Shown piece after piece: positions 41,134-49,568 of a stretch of 64,000 nt of DNA (positions are counted from its first letter, which is position 1; every line of letters starts with the position of its first letter). Position numbers and translations under genes: made by a program. The stretch is from Vulcanococcus sp. Clear-D1. Its GTDB lineage: Bacteria > Cyanobacteriota > Cyanobacteriia > PCC-6307 > Cyanobiaceae. Under the pieces are notes generated by a model. It searched no databases. It worked only from the letters and a program-made list of their open reading frames with translations, and was not told where the DNA came from. The stretch spans positions 33,724-97,723 of the forward strand of contig NZ_JACVZV010000005.1 in assembly GCF_014654725.1 (NCBI RefSeq), given 5' to 3'.

Positions 41134-42661
41134 GCTGATCAAAGCTGCGGTAACTGAGGGCCTCGGCAATGGCTGAGGCCTCCACCGTGGCCATGCCCCC
41201 CAGATCGGCAATGGTGCGGCCCACCCGCAGCACCCGTTCGGCCGCGCGGGCGCTGAGGCCCCGTTGATCGATCGCCGCCTGCCATAAATCGAGCGCCTCG
41301 CTGCCAATGGATCCGCACTGGTGCAGGTCGCGCACGCTCAGTGCACAGTTGCTCACTCCCTGGGGATTGCGCGTGTGCATGCGCTCGCGTGCCGCTTGCA
41401 CTCGCTGGCGCACATCCGCGCTGGCCTCGCCCGCACTGTTGCCTCGAAAGCCTGCGCCCAGGGTGCTTCCCTCCAGCCGCCGCATCACCACCTGCAAATC
41501 GATGCGATCGAGCAGGGGGCCTGAAATGCGGCCCCAGTAGCGCTGCTGCATCGCGCTGCCGCAGCTGCAGGTGCGCTCGGGATCGCCCGCCCAGCCGCAG
41601 GCGCAGGGATTGGTGGCTGCCACAAGATGCACCGCGCAGGGAAAGCGCAGCCGCTGCCGCGCCCGGCTCAGCCACAATTCGCCTTGCTCCAGCGGCTGGC
41701 GCAGCTGATTGAGCACATCACGGCGGAATTCCGCCAGTTCATCGAGAAACAGCACCCCTCTGTGGGCCAGGGCCAGTTCCCCCGGCCGCAGCTTGGCGCC
41801 GCCCCCTACCAGCGCGGCGCTCGAGCAGCTGTGATGCGGGCTGCGGAATGGCCGTTGCTGCAGCAGTTCACCCTGGGGCGGCAGCAATCCGGCAGCGGAG
41901 TAGAGCTGGGTGAGCTCAAGCCGCTCGGCTCGGTTGAGTTCGGGCAGCAGGCCCGGCAAGCAGCGCGCTAGCAGGGTTTTGCCGCTGCCCGGTGGACCGA
42001 CCAACAACAGGTGATGGCCACCGGCAGCGGCGATCTCGAGGGCCCTCCGGCCATGCAGTTGCCCCTGTACGCAAGCCAGGTCATTCAGCGGATCCAGTGG
42101 CGGTGGCGGGGCATCAGCTGCCGCAGAACGGGCCGCCTGGGTGGCGCGATCCGGGTTCTGCAGCCAGTGCAGGGCTTTGCTCAGGCTGCCGGCCACCACC
42201 AGCGGTAGCTGCTCCACCAGCTCGGCTTCGCGCAGGTTGGCCTGCGGTAGGAGCAGGGCACGCGCGCCATGCCGCTGCGCTGCCAGGGCCAGAGCCACCG
42301 CGCCGCGCACCGGCCGCAGTTCACCGCCCAGGCCCAGCTCTCCGGCACACCAGATCCCATCGAGTTGGGCCGGATCCAGCTGGCCGCTGGCGGCCAGCAC
42401 GGCCAGGGCGATGGGAAGGTCGAAGGCGGGCCCCTCCTTGCGCAGATCCGCCGGAGCCAGGTTCACGATCACCCGGGTGAGGGGCATGCGCAGATGGCTG
42501 TTGCGGATCGCGGCCCGCACGCGCTGCCGCGATTCCTGCACGGCCGCATCCGCCAGCCCCACGATCTGCAGCCCAGGCAGCCCGGGTGCAATATCCACCT
42601 CCACGGCCACAGCCCGGGCCTCAAGCCCCACCAGGGCGGCTCCGCTGCATCGTGCCAACAT
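41015..42661 (-). CDS. comM: ComM-type Mg-chelatase-like AAA+ protein
   Basis: From ATG 42661 (GTG 42670 is 3 codons earlier) the product begins LARCSGAALVGLEARAVAVE, the ComM N-terminus with its ChlI-like fold. Walker A is GPPGSGKTLLARCLPGLLPE, the next part has FRSPHHSCSSAALVGGG and FLDELAEF (Walker B), and the C-terminal helicase-like domain has RLRFPCAVHLVAATNPCACG. ComM helps natural transformation through branch migration of incoming DNA. The conserved part ends near SYRSFDQ; the following ~38 residues look like unconserved extension overlapping a small gene on the other strand. A frame error near the 3' end or loss of an earlier stop could explain the extension. Confidence 0.88.
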   Translation of the reverse strand: MLARCSGAALVGLEARAVAVEVDIAPGLPGLQIVGLADAAVQESRQRVRAAIRNSHLRMPLTRVIVNLAPADLRKEGPAFDLPIALAVLAASGQLDPAQLDGIWCAGELGLGGELRPVRGAVALALAAQRHGARALLLPQANLREAELVEQLPLVVAGSLSKALHWLQNPDRATQAARSAAADAPPPPLDPLNDLACVQGQLHGRRALEIAAAGGHHLLLVGPPGSGKTLLARCLPGLLPELNRAERLELTQLYSAAGLLPPQGELLQQRPFRSPHHSCSSAALVGGGAKLRPGELALAHRGVLFLDELAEFRRDVLNQLRQPLEQGELWLSRARQRLRFPCAVHLVAATNPCACGWAGDPERTCSCGSAMQQRYWGRISGPLLDRIDLQVVMRRLEGSTLGAGFRGNSAGEASADVRQRVQAARERMHTRNPQGVSNCALSVRDLHQCGSIGSEALDLWQAAIDQRGLSARAAERVLRVGRTIADLGGMATVEASAIAEALSYRSFDQLSAAAADRGRAAHPPAVAGAGAPRGDSRRHCQRSSRTSD

Positions 42662-42748
42662 CGGGCTCACGCAAACCTGCAGTGGTGAAGTGCCACCGCT
42701 GTTTCATCGCTGCTCGGTTTTCACCCCCTTCCCCAACAGCCACCGCTG

Positions 42749-43111
42749 ATGGCCGACGCCGCTGCCACCCCGCCGAACGACACGATCTTCGGCCGCATCC
42801 TGCGGGGTGAGATCCCCTGCGATCAGGTGTATGCCGATGAGCACTGCCTGGCTTTCCGCGATGTGGCGCCCCAGGCACCGGTGCACATCCTGGTGATCCC
42901 GCGGGAGCCTGTGGTGAACCTGGCGGAGGCGGGCGATCAGCACCAGCAACTGCTGGGCCATCTGCTGCTGGTGGCGGCCCGGGTGGCCCGCCAGGAGGGG
43001 CTGAGCGGGTTCCGCACCGTGATTAACAGCGGCGAGGAGGCCGGCCAGACCGTCTTCCATCTGCATGTGCACGTCATCGGTGGCCGTCCGCTGGCCTGGC
43101 CGCCGGGCTGA
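42749..43111 (+). CDS. HIT-family nucleotide-binding protein (Hint-like)
   Basis: The 120-residue product has TIFGRILRGEIPCDQVYADE (HIT N-terminus), HILVIPREPVVNLAEA and the catalytic HLHVHVIGGRPL (family HxHxHxx). It should hydrolyse adenosine phosphoramidates or AMP-linked nucleotides in the cytoplasm. The ATG at 42749 is 88 bp from the comM start, divergent. A role in nucleotide housekeeping is likely. Confidence 0.92.
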   Translation: MADAAATPPNDTIFGRILRGEIPCDQVYADEHCLAFRDVAPQAPVHILVIPREPVVNLAEAGDQHQQLLGHLLLVAARVARQEGLSGFRTVINSGEEAGQTVFHLHVHVIGGRPLAWPPG

Positions 43112-43149
43112 GGCATAGCCGGCGAGAATGGCGTGATCTGAACGCCGAT

Positions 43150-45135
43150 ATGAACCCCCTGCAGGCCTTCCGCAGTCAGCTCGGCAAGCTGCGGCGCCTC
43201 GCCCAGCCCTACTTCCTGCCGGTGGAAGACACTAGTGGCTGGCAGTTCCTGCTGCTGATCGTTGCCCTGCTGACTGTGGTGGTGGGCAGCACCCTGCTGT
43301 TGCTCACGGCTGTGGTTGCCGCGAGTGGAGCCCTGATTCCTGAGCTGCAGGCGCGTTTTCTGCCCGGAGTGCCGCAGCAGGTGAGCGCCATCTGGGCCAG
43401 CCCCGCCGGGCCGGTGGTGATGGTGTTGTTCGTGGCGGGCCTGATTTGTTTCGGTGCGCTGCGCAGCAAGCTGCGCCAGGGGCGCTGGCTGCCCTGGTTG
43501 TTGATGGGGGTGATCACGCTATTGATCCTGGTGATCAACGGCATCAACGTGGGCATTAGCTACATCGCCCGCAACGTTGATAACACCCTGGTGGCCTACA
43601 AGGCCGACGAGTTTTGGCAGGTGGTGGCGATCTATGCCTTCTGCCTGGTGCTGGCTCTGCCGATTCGTGCCTTGCAGAGTTATCTCATTCCCAAACTCGG
43701 CCTGCTCTGGCGCGAGTGGTTAAGCGGCCGCCTGCTCAACCGGTATCTGAAGAATCGCGCCTATTACGTTCTCAATCCCAACGACGAAACCGCCGAGGAG
43801 ATCGACAACCCCGACCAGCGGATCTCTCAGGACACAGCCAGCTTCACCGGCACCAGTCTGAGCGTGACGGTGGAGATCGTTTCCGCGCTGCTCACGTTTG
43901 TGAGCTTCATCGTGGTGCTCTGGACGATCAGCACCAAGCTCGCCCTGTGGTTGCTGGTGTATTCCGTGGGTGGAACTGCCGTGATCGTGTTCGCCAGCCG
44001 CAAGCTGGTGGCGCTGAACTACGACCAGCTGCGCCTGGAGGCGGATTTTCGCTACGGCCTGGTGCACATCCGTGATAACGCTGAATCGATCGCCTTCTAT
44101 CGCGGCGAACAGCAGGAGTCGCGCGAGGCGGTGCGGCGCCTGGATGGAGCGATCCGTAATTACGACAAGTTGATTGTGTGGGAAGCGCTGATCAGTGTGA
44201 TTCAGCGCTCCTACGACTACTTCTCGCGCTTCCTTCCCTGGCTGGTGATCGCACCGATCTATTTCGCCAAGGAGGTGGATTTCGGTGTGTTCGGCCAGGC
44301 CAGCATCGCCTTCTCCCAGGTGTTGTTTTCGGTGAGCTACATCGTGAACAACATTGATCGCCTGGCAGCTTTCTCCGCGTCGATCAGTCGTTTGGAGGGC
44401 TTCCAGGGCAAGGTGGAGGCGATCAACCGCTCCGAGGCCCAGCGCGAACTGCTGGCGGAGGAGTCGTCGCGGCAGGCGCAGTCGCTGTTGGTGCGCCATG
44501 TGGATCTGGTGCCGCCGGGCAGTGATCGCCGTCTGATCCACGACCTCAGCCTGGAGGTGGCCCCCAGCCAGCGGGTGTTGGTGGTGGGCCCGAGCGGCTG
44601 CGGGAAGACCTCCTTTCTGCGCTTGGTGAGCGGGCTCTGGCCTCCCAGTGCCGGTGAGGTCGAGCGTCCACCTCTCTCGGAGCTGCTGTTCATCCCTCAG
44701 AAGCCCTACATGATTCTGGGCAGCCTGCGGGAGCAGCTCTGTTACCCCCAGGATCCGCAGCGCTTCAGCGATGAGCATCTGCGCAGCGTGCTCGAGGAAG
44801 TGCGGCTTGGAGCCCTGGTGCAGCGCTACCCCGATTTTGAGATCAAGCAGGATTGGCCGCGGTTGCTCTCCCTGGGTGAGCAGCAGCGTCTGGCCTTTGC
44901 CCGCCTGCTGCTCAATTCACCGCGCTTCGTGGTGCTCGATGAGGCCACCAGCGCCCTGGATGTGAGCACTGAGCAGCACCTCTATGAGCTGCTGGCCCAG
45001 CGCGAGATGGCGTTTGTGAGTGTCGGCCACCGCCCCACGCTCAAGAGCTTCCACAACCTGGTGCTTGAGCTCGACGGCCAGGGCGGGTGGAAGCTGATTC
45101 CTGCCGCCAGCTATACCTTCAACTCCGGCGTCTGA
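43150..45135 (+). CDS. ABC transporter, fused membrane and ATPase (SbmA/BacA/ABCD-like)
   Basis: The 661-residue product has an N-terminal membrane part of about 6 helices with the ABC_membrane_2 marks (VAIYAFCLVLALPIRALQSY, LLWREWLSGRLLNRYLKNRA, and EIDNPDQRISQD, the EAA-like loop). The C-terminal ATPase has GPSGCGKTSFLRLVSGLWPP (Walker A), LSLGEQQRLAFARLL (signature) and FVVLDEATSALD (Walker B). The overall layout matches the BacA/YddA/ABCD group that moves peptides, fatty-acyl or B12-like substrates. The substrate is unknown. It is directly followed by hli, 7 bp away, so they may share a transcript. Confidence 0.88.
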   Translation: MNPLQAFRSQLGKLRRLAQPYFLPVEDTSGWQFLLLIVALLTVVVGSTLLLLTAVVAASGALIPELQARFLPGVPQQVSAIWASPAGPVVMVLFVAGLICFGALRSKLRQGRWLPWLLMGVITLLILVINGINVGISYIARNVDNTLVAYKADEFWQVVAIYAFCLVLALPIRALQSYLIPKLGLLWREWLSGRLLNRYLKNRAYYVLNPNDETAEEIDNPDQRISQDTASFTGTSLSVTVEIVSALLTFVSFIVVLWTISTKLALWLLVYSVGGTAVIVFASRKLVALNYDQLRLEADFRYGLVHIRDNAESIAFYRGEQQESREAVRRLDGAIRNYDKLIVWEALISVIQRSYDYFSRFLPWLVIAPIYFAKEVDFGVFGQASIAFSQVLFSVSYIVNNIDRLAAFSASISRLEGFQGKVEAINRSEAQRELLAEESSRQAQSLLVRHVDLVPPGSDRRLIHDLSLEVAPSQRVLVVGPSGCGKTSFLRLVSGLWPPSAGEVERPPLSELLFIPQKPYMILGSLREQLCYPQDPQRFSDEHLRSVLEEVRLGALVQRYPDFEIKQDWPRLLSLGEQQRLAFARLLLNSPRFVVLDEATSALDVSTEQHLYELLAQREMAFVSVGHRPTLKSFHNLVLELDGQGGWKLIPAASYTFNSGV

Positions 45136-45142
45136 TTTCGTG

Positions 45143-45325
45143 ATGACCAGCACCCCTGAACCCCCCGCCACCAGCGCCACCACCAACGACGTTCCCGCCT
45201 TTGGCTGGAGCGGCTATGCCGAGCGGGTGAACGGCCGTTTCGCCATGGTGGGCTTTGCTGCGGTGCTGCTGGTGGAGGCGATCAGCGGCGACACGTTCCT
45301 GCGCTGGGCCGGTTTCGTGGGCTGA
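45143..45325 (+). CDS. hli: high-light-inducible protein (CAB/ELIP/HLIP family)
   Basis: ATG 45143 (GTG 45140 adjacent) gives 60 residues. AERVNGRFAMVGFAAVLLVE is the chlorophyll-binding helix of the HLIP family (ExxNGRxAMxGF). The N-terminal ~25 residues are Pro/Thr-rich and the C-terminus ends LRWAGFVG. It binds pigments in thylakoids and protects photosystems under high light. It lies just after the ABC transporter gene. Confidence 0.93.
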   Translation: MTSTPEPPATSATTNDVPAFGWSGYAERVNGRFAMVGFAAVLLVEAISGDTFLRWAGFVG

Positions 45326-45340
45326 AGGCCCAGGCGCGCT

Positions 45341-45844
45341 TCAGGGCAACTCCAGCAGATCCACCTGCCAGAGGCCTGCTCGGCTCACCTCCACCGCCAG
45401 CACCCGCCCATCGGCGCTGAGGCTCACCCGTTGCGGCACGCCGGCAGGCTCGATCGGCACTGTCTGGGAGGCCTGCAGCGACCGGCGGTGGATCACCAGC
45501 TCGCTGCGATCATCCCGTTGCCGCACCAGGGCGATGCGCTCGCCCCGTTGATCCACCGCAACGCTGATCGGCAGGCTGTCGGGACGGTTCAGGCCCGGCA
45601 GGGGAACAGGGGCGTTGCGGCGTCGATCGATCAGCTGCACCTGAGCCCGATTGCCAGCGCGGCTGCTGATGAGCGCCAGCCAATCGCTATTGAGGGATGG
45701 GCTCTGGCTGTCGCCCAGGCTGCTCAATGGCTGGTTCAGCCCCTGAATGGGGCGCAGGCCCGCCTGGCAGCCCGCTAGCAGCAGGGCCAGTGCGCCACCC
45801 CAGAGGCCAGCGCTGATCGAGGCTCGCGGGCTGATGGCTGTCAT
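45341..45844 (-). CDS. lipoprotein with TolB-like propeller repeats
   Basis: ATG 45844 starts a lipoprotein signal (GGALALLLAGCQ). The mature part has SLNSDWLALISSRAGNRAQV, RGERIALVRQRDDRSELVIH and LSADGRVLAVEVSRAGLWQV, repeats of about 40 residues with the propeller pattern S-x-D-G-R-x-L-A. The 167-residue length is too short for a full propeller, so it probably pairs with the upstream gene of the same type. The start overlaps that gene's stop (ATGA). The function is unknown; likely periplasmic. Confidence 0.72.
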   Translation of the reverse strand: MTAISPRASISAGLWGGALALLLAGCQAGLRPIQGLNQPLSSLGDSQSPSLNSDWLALISSRAGNRAQVQLIDRRRNAPVPLPGLNRPDSLPISVAVDQRGERIALVRQRDDRSELVIHRRSLQASQTVPIEPAGVPQRVSLSADGRVLAVEVSRAGLWQVDLLELP

Positions 45845-46470
45845 GGCGGGCCGCCACCGCTTTCGCGTAGGCCCGGAGCGCGATCCGGCTCGAGCATCCC
45901 CGCGAGGCTGAACACCTGCAGCCGCCGGCTGCCGCCGTTGATCAGTTCCAGGGCGATGCTCTGCCCGTCGGGCGCCAGGCTCAACTGCTGCGGCTCTTGT
46001 GCGGCGGGAAGGAACAGCGGGTGCTGTTGGCCGGTGGCGCGATCCTCAATCACCGCCTGGCGCCGGCTCCCCTGCTGCACCAACAGGGCCAGATAGCGGC
46101 CATTCCAGCTCAGCGATGGTGAGCTGTGGGGCTGACGATTGCGCAGTTGGCGTAAGGGCAGCACGCGGCCTGTGCGGCGCTCCTGCAGCACCACTGTGGT
46201 GCGTCCTCCACGATCCACGAGGGTGGCCAGAAGACGCCCGTCGCCGCTGAGAGCCGGTTTCTGGCGAGACTCAGCTCCCAGGCCGGCGGGGGGCGTTGGT
46301 TGGCGGTTGAAGGGTGAAAGGCTGCAGCCGCTTAAGCCCAGTGCGAGCCCGGCGGCAACCGCTAGCCGCCGCCACGGATCAGTCGTCGAAGCGGGAGCTG
46401 TTGTCGCGCGGAGCAGCGCTGCTGGGGTTGTTCTTGCGGCTGGAAGGGGGAACGGGGCGGAATTCGGCAT
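45841..46470 (-). CDS. lipoprotein with TolB-like propeller repeats, upstream paralogue
   Basis: The product (209 residues from ATG 46470) has a lipobox in LAVAAGLALGLSGCS, at about residue 50. The mature part repeats LSGDGRLLATLVDRGGRTTV, LSWNGRYLALLVQQGSRRQA and LAPDGQSIALELINGGSRRL, like its neighbour. A long stretch before the hydrophobic core is odd for a lipoprotein, but no in-frame ATG/GTG/TTG lies nearer the core; a CTG start or read-through from Ycf66 is possible. It overlaps the ycf66 3' end by 92 bp in another frame. The two propeller genes look like one duplicated unit. Confidence 0.66.
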   Translation of the reverse strand: MPNSAPFPLPAARTTPAALLRATTAPASTTDPWRRLAVAAGLALGLSGCSLSPFNRQPTPPAGLGAESRQKPALSGDGRLLATLVDRGGRTTVVLQERRTGRVLPLRQLRNRQPHSSPSLSWNGRYLALLVQQGSRRQAVIEDRATGQQHPLFLPAAQEPQQLSLAPDGQSIALELINGGSRRLQVFSLAGMLEPDRAPGLRESGGGPP

Positions 46471-47242
46471 CGCTCACGCCGGCATCACTGGCGGTGCTGG
46501 AAGCGGCGGGCGCAGGGATGGTGCTGGGGGCCCGATAGGGAGTTCCCTGGGGCTTGTCCATCGGTCGCTCGCTGGGCCCGGGGCGGCGGCTGGAGCGTGG
46601 CATCGGCTCGCTGGTGGCAGCAGGCCGAGTGCCGCGCCGGGTTTCGTCGCGGTCTTGGCGGCGGGCACCGAAGTCGCGGGTTGAGGTGTCAGTCGGGGCG
46701 CTGCCGGCCCGGTAGCGACGTTCGCCGCGGTTATCCCATTCATCGCGGGACGCAGCCCGCTCGGGAATGGCGGCTCGGGCCGGTGCACGGCGGGGGCGGT
46801 ACAGATCATCCTCATCGCGCTCGCCAATGCCCTCCTCGCGGGAGCGGATCCGCCGGCGCAGGGGCTGCGGTTCATCGAACCGATCCACATCGTCGCGCCA
46901 GTCGCGGCCGCCACCCATGCGGGGCTTGGGCTCTGGTTCGTCGTCGTCAAAGAAGGAGGAACGCCGGGCCTGCTCGGTGGTCACCCCGCGCAAGCGCACG
47001 CTTTCGTAGGCGAAGAACACCGTGGTGCCGGCCAGCAGAAACTGTCCGAATTGCAGGATCGGGTCGAGTCGCCAGCCCTGAAAAAACAAAATGCCGCCGC
47101 AGAGCAGGCCCACGGCGGCGAAAAACACGTCGTAATCGCGGGCCAGGGCTGGCTTAAAACTCCTCATGAAATAGAGGAGTGCGCCACCAACGGCCAACAC
47201 GATCCCAACAATGCTGGCCCAATTCAGGCTGGCGTTGACCAC
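46379..47242 (-). CDS. Ycf66 family protein
   Basis: The 287-residue product (GTG 47242) begins VNASLNWASIVGIVLAVGGA followed by LLYFMRSFKPALARDYDVFF, the conserved Ycf66 membrane part with three to four helices to about residue 80. The remaining ~200 residues are highly charged (Arg/Asp/Glu) and low in complexity, typical of the C-terminal half in this family. Ycf66 proteins occur in cyanobacteria and chloroplasts; their role is not known. It is followed by two lipoprotein genes with overlapping ends. Confidence 0.85.
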   Translation of the reverse strand: MVNASLNWASIVGIVLAVGGALLYFMRSFKPALARDYDVFFAAVGLLCGGILFFQGWRLDPILQFGQFLLAGTTVFFAYESVRLRGVTTEQARRSSFFDDDEPEPKPRMGGGRDWRDDVDRFDEPQPLRRRIRSREEGIGERDEDDLYRPRRAPARAAIPERAASRDEWDNRGERRYRAGSAPTDTSTRDFGARRQDRDETRRGTRPAATSEPMPRSSRRPGPSERPMDKPQGTPYRAPSTIPAPAASSTASDAGVSDAEFRPVPPSSRKNNPSSAAPRDNSSRFDD

Positions 47243-47316
47243 GGATCGCAGCTCTTGTTCAGGCCACTGTAGGCCGGGAGTCGAGAGCCGCTGAGCCGTC
47301 TGCCTGGCCCCTGAGC

Positions 47317-47439
47317 TCAGAGCTTGCGATCAACGCGATCGTTCTGGCTGATCAGGATCACTGCAATGGTGATGGGGATGACCACGATCACCGCACCCCA
47401 CACGAGGCTGCTCAGGAAGTTGGCGAGGGAGGGGGTCAT
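47317..47439 (-). CDS. psbX: photosystem II protein PsbX
   Basis: The ATG at 47439 opens 40 codons: [20 protein letters not shown] then [18 protein letters not shown] and KL. The single hydrophobic helix and the SQxDRVxR end are the signature of PsbX, a small photosystem II subunit near the quinone site. It is too short for many gene finders. Confidence 0.94.
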   Translation of the reverse strand: MTPSLANFLSSLVWGAVIVVIPITIAVILISQNDRVDRKL

Positions 47440-47534
47440 GGCTGTGACGAATCCGCCCGGGATCCTAGGCAGCGATGACCGCTTCCTACGATCCGATCAC
47501 TGCTGCTTAGAGCTTTGTGACGGGGAGCCTTGCC

Positions 47535-47897
47535 ATGGCGGGAGTGGAGCAAACGGCAGGATCCGGGGCTGACACCCTGGCGCTGCTGCGGCAGGTGCTG
47601 CCCCCCGTGCACCTGGTGCTTGGTCTGCTGCTGTCCGCCTGGACGCTGCTCTTCCTGTTTCGCATCGTGCTCACCTGGTACCCGCAGGTGGATCTCAGCC
47701 AGGGGGTGTGGCGCGTCGTCGCTATCCCCACCGAGCCCCTGCTCGCGGCCACTCGCCGGGTGATTGCGCCGATTGGCGGGGTGGATGTGACGCCGGTGAT
47801 CTGGTTGGGGTTGATCAGCCTGGTGCGCGAGCTGCTGGTGGGCCAGCAGGGCTTGATCACTCAGGTGATGATCCGCGCCAGCGTGCTGCCCGCTTAG
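47535..47897 (+). CDS. YggT/Ycf19 family membrane protein
   Basis: ATG 47535 (GTG 47517 is an alternative) gives 120 residues. [20 protein letters not shown] is the typical first helix with the R-I-x-x-x-W-Y-P motif, and [20 protein letters not shown] then [20 protein letters not shown] follow, all characteristic of the YggT/Ycf19 family. The family is linked to thylakoid or septal membrane organisation; exact action is unknown. Its stop is 4 bp inside the end of accC on the other strand (convergent). Confidence 0.92.
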   Translation: MAGVEQTAGSGADTLALLRQVLPPVHLVLGLLLSAWTLLFLFRIVLTWYPQVDLSQGVWRVVAIPTEPLLAATRRVIAPIGGVDVTPVIWLGLISLVRELLVGQQGLITQVMIRASVLPA

Positions 47898-49246
47898 GTC
47901 GGGGGGAGCATCTCCTGCTCCACAAACTTGGTGTGCACATCGCCGGCCTGGAATTCCGGTCGATCGAGCAGCTGCAGGTGGAAGTCGATCGTGGTGGGGA
48001 TGCCCGTCACGGCGCATTCCGAGAGGGCCCGGCGCAGCCGCCTCAGGGCGTGGTTGCGGTCGGTGCCCCACACGATCAGCTTGCCAATCAGCGAGTCGTA
48101 GAAGGGTGGGATTTCGTAGCCGGTATACACGTGGCTGTCGAAGCGCACGCCGGGCCCGCCGGGCGGGAGCCAGCCGGTGATCTTGCCGGGGGCGGGGCGG
48201 AAGTTCTGGCGTGGATCTTCCGCGTTGATGCGCACCTCGATGGCGTGCCCGGTGAGCTTGATCTCGTCTTGGCTCACCGAGATCGGCTCGCCGCCGGCGA
48301 TCCGCAGCTGCTCCGCGATCAGGTCGACGCCCGTCACCATCTCGGTGACCGGATGCTCTACCTGAATGCGGGTGTTCATCTCCATGAAATAAAAGTTGCC
48401 GGTCCGGTCCACCAGGAACTCCACGGTGCCGGCGCCCTCGTAGCCGATGGTGCGCGCAGCGGCCACAGCTGCATCACCCATCTGTTTGCGGAGATCGGCA
48501 TTGATGGCAACGCTGGGGGCTTCTTCCAGCAGCTTCTGGTGGCGGCGCTGAATCGAGCAGTCGCGCTCGCCCACGTGCACCACGTTGCCGTGGCGATCGG
48601 CCAGCACTTGCACCTCCACGTGCCGGGGCCGGTCGATGAATTTCTCCATGTAGAGGCCGGGATTGCCGAAGGCGGCTTCTGCTTCCCCCTGGGCGGCCTT
48701 GAACAGGTTCTCGATCTGGTCGGCGCTGGGGACAAGGCGCATGCCCCGGCCGCCACCGCCAGCGGTGGCCTTGATCATCACGGGGTAGCCCATGGATTCG
48801 GCCAGGCCGCGGGCCTCATCCACGCTCTCGAGCAGGCCCTCGCTGCCGGGGATGGTGGGCACCCCCACGCTCTGCATCGTGGCCTTGGCTGTCGACTTGT
48901 CGCCCATCGAGCGGATCGATTCCGGTGATGGGCCCACGAAGGTGATGCCGTGGGCGGCACAGATCTCGGCGAACTTGTCGTTTTCCGCCAGAAACCCGTA
49001 GCCAGGGTGGATGGCATCGGCGCCGCGGGAGGTGGCGGCCGCCAGGATGTTGGGAATGTTGAGGTAGCTCTTGCTGCTGGGTGCATCACCGATGCACACC
49101 GCCTCATCGGCGAGCTGCACATGCAGAGCGTTGCGGTCCACCGTGCTGTACACAGCCACGGTGGGAATGCCGAGTTCGCGGCAGGTGCGCAAGATGCGCA
49201 GAGCGATTTCGCCACGGTTGGCGATCAGCAGTTTGCCGATGGGCAT
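47894..49246 (-). CDS. accC: acetyl-CoA carboxylase biotin carboxylase subunit AccC
   Basis: ATG 49246 gives [20 protein letters not shown], the standard AccC N-terminus; the frame upstream to 49285 adds unconserved sequence. The 450-residue product has the ATP-grasp [33 protein letters not shown], the catalytic [20 protein letters not shown] and [20 protein letters not shown] at the C-terminus. It carboxylates biotin on AccB for fatty-acid synthesis. A tRNA-Leu gene lies 211 bp upstream on the other strand. Confidence 0.96.
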   Translation of the reverse strand: MPIGKLLIANRGEIALRILRTCRELGIPTVAVYSTVDRNALHVQLADEAVCIGDAPSSKSYLNIPNILAAATSRGADAIHPGYGFLAENDKFAEICAAHGITFVGPSPESIRSMGDKSTAKATMQSVGVPTIPGSEGLLESVDEARGLAESMGYPVMIKATAGGGGRGMRLVPSADQIENLFKAAQGEAEAAFGNPGLYMEKFIDRPRHVEVQVLADRHGNVVHVGERDCSIQRRHQKLLEEAPSVAINADLRKQMGDAAVAAARTIGYEGAGTVEFLVDRTGNFYFMEMNTRIQVEHPVTEMVTGVDLIAEQLRIAGGEPISVSQDEIKLTGHAIEVRINAEDPRQNFRPAPGKITGWLPPGGPGVRFDSHVYTGYEIPPFYDSLIGKLIVWGTDRNHALRRLRRALSECAVTGIPTTIDFHLQLLDRPEFQAGDVHTKFVEQEMLPPT

Positions 49247-49457
49247 CCAGTGGCAGGCCGGCAGATCCGGCAGCGCAGGCCGCATGGGACTGTATCAGTG
49301 CTCACCAGGGCGAATCACGCCAGGCTGATGGGTATAGTTCCGGGGCGGCGCTCAGGCGTCGTCAGCCCTCACGCCTGTTGCTGCAGTTTTTTCAGACCTA
49401 CGCACAGACGACCAAACCCCGGTTCAGTCAGCCCTGCGCTGCCGAATCAACAACCAC

Positions 49458-49539
49458 GCGGATGTGGTGGAATTGGTAGACACGCACGTTTGAGGGGCGT
49501 GTGACTTCGGTCTTGCGAGTTCAAGTCTCGCCATCCGCA
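49458..49539 (+). tRNA. tRNA-Leu (anticodon GAG)
   Basis: The acceptor stem GCGGATG (49458-49464) pairs with CATCCGC (49532-49538), with A as discriminator at 49539; CCA is not encoded. The anticodon loop TTGAGGG within CACGT-loop-GCGTG gives GAG. The variable arm (GTGACTTCGGTC) is long, as in class II leucine tRNAs, and the T arm reads GCGAG-TTCAAGT-CTCGC. A promoter is not obvious, but the 49286-49457 gap contains no gene. Confidence 0.94.
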
Positions 49540-49568
49540 CTGATCAAGTTCAACAGCAGGTCCACCGT

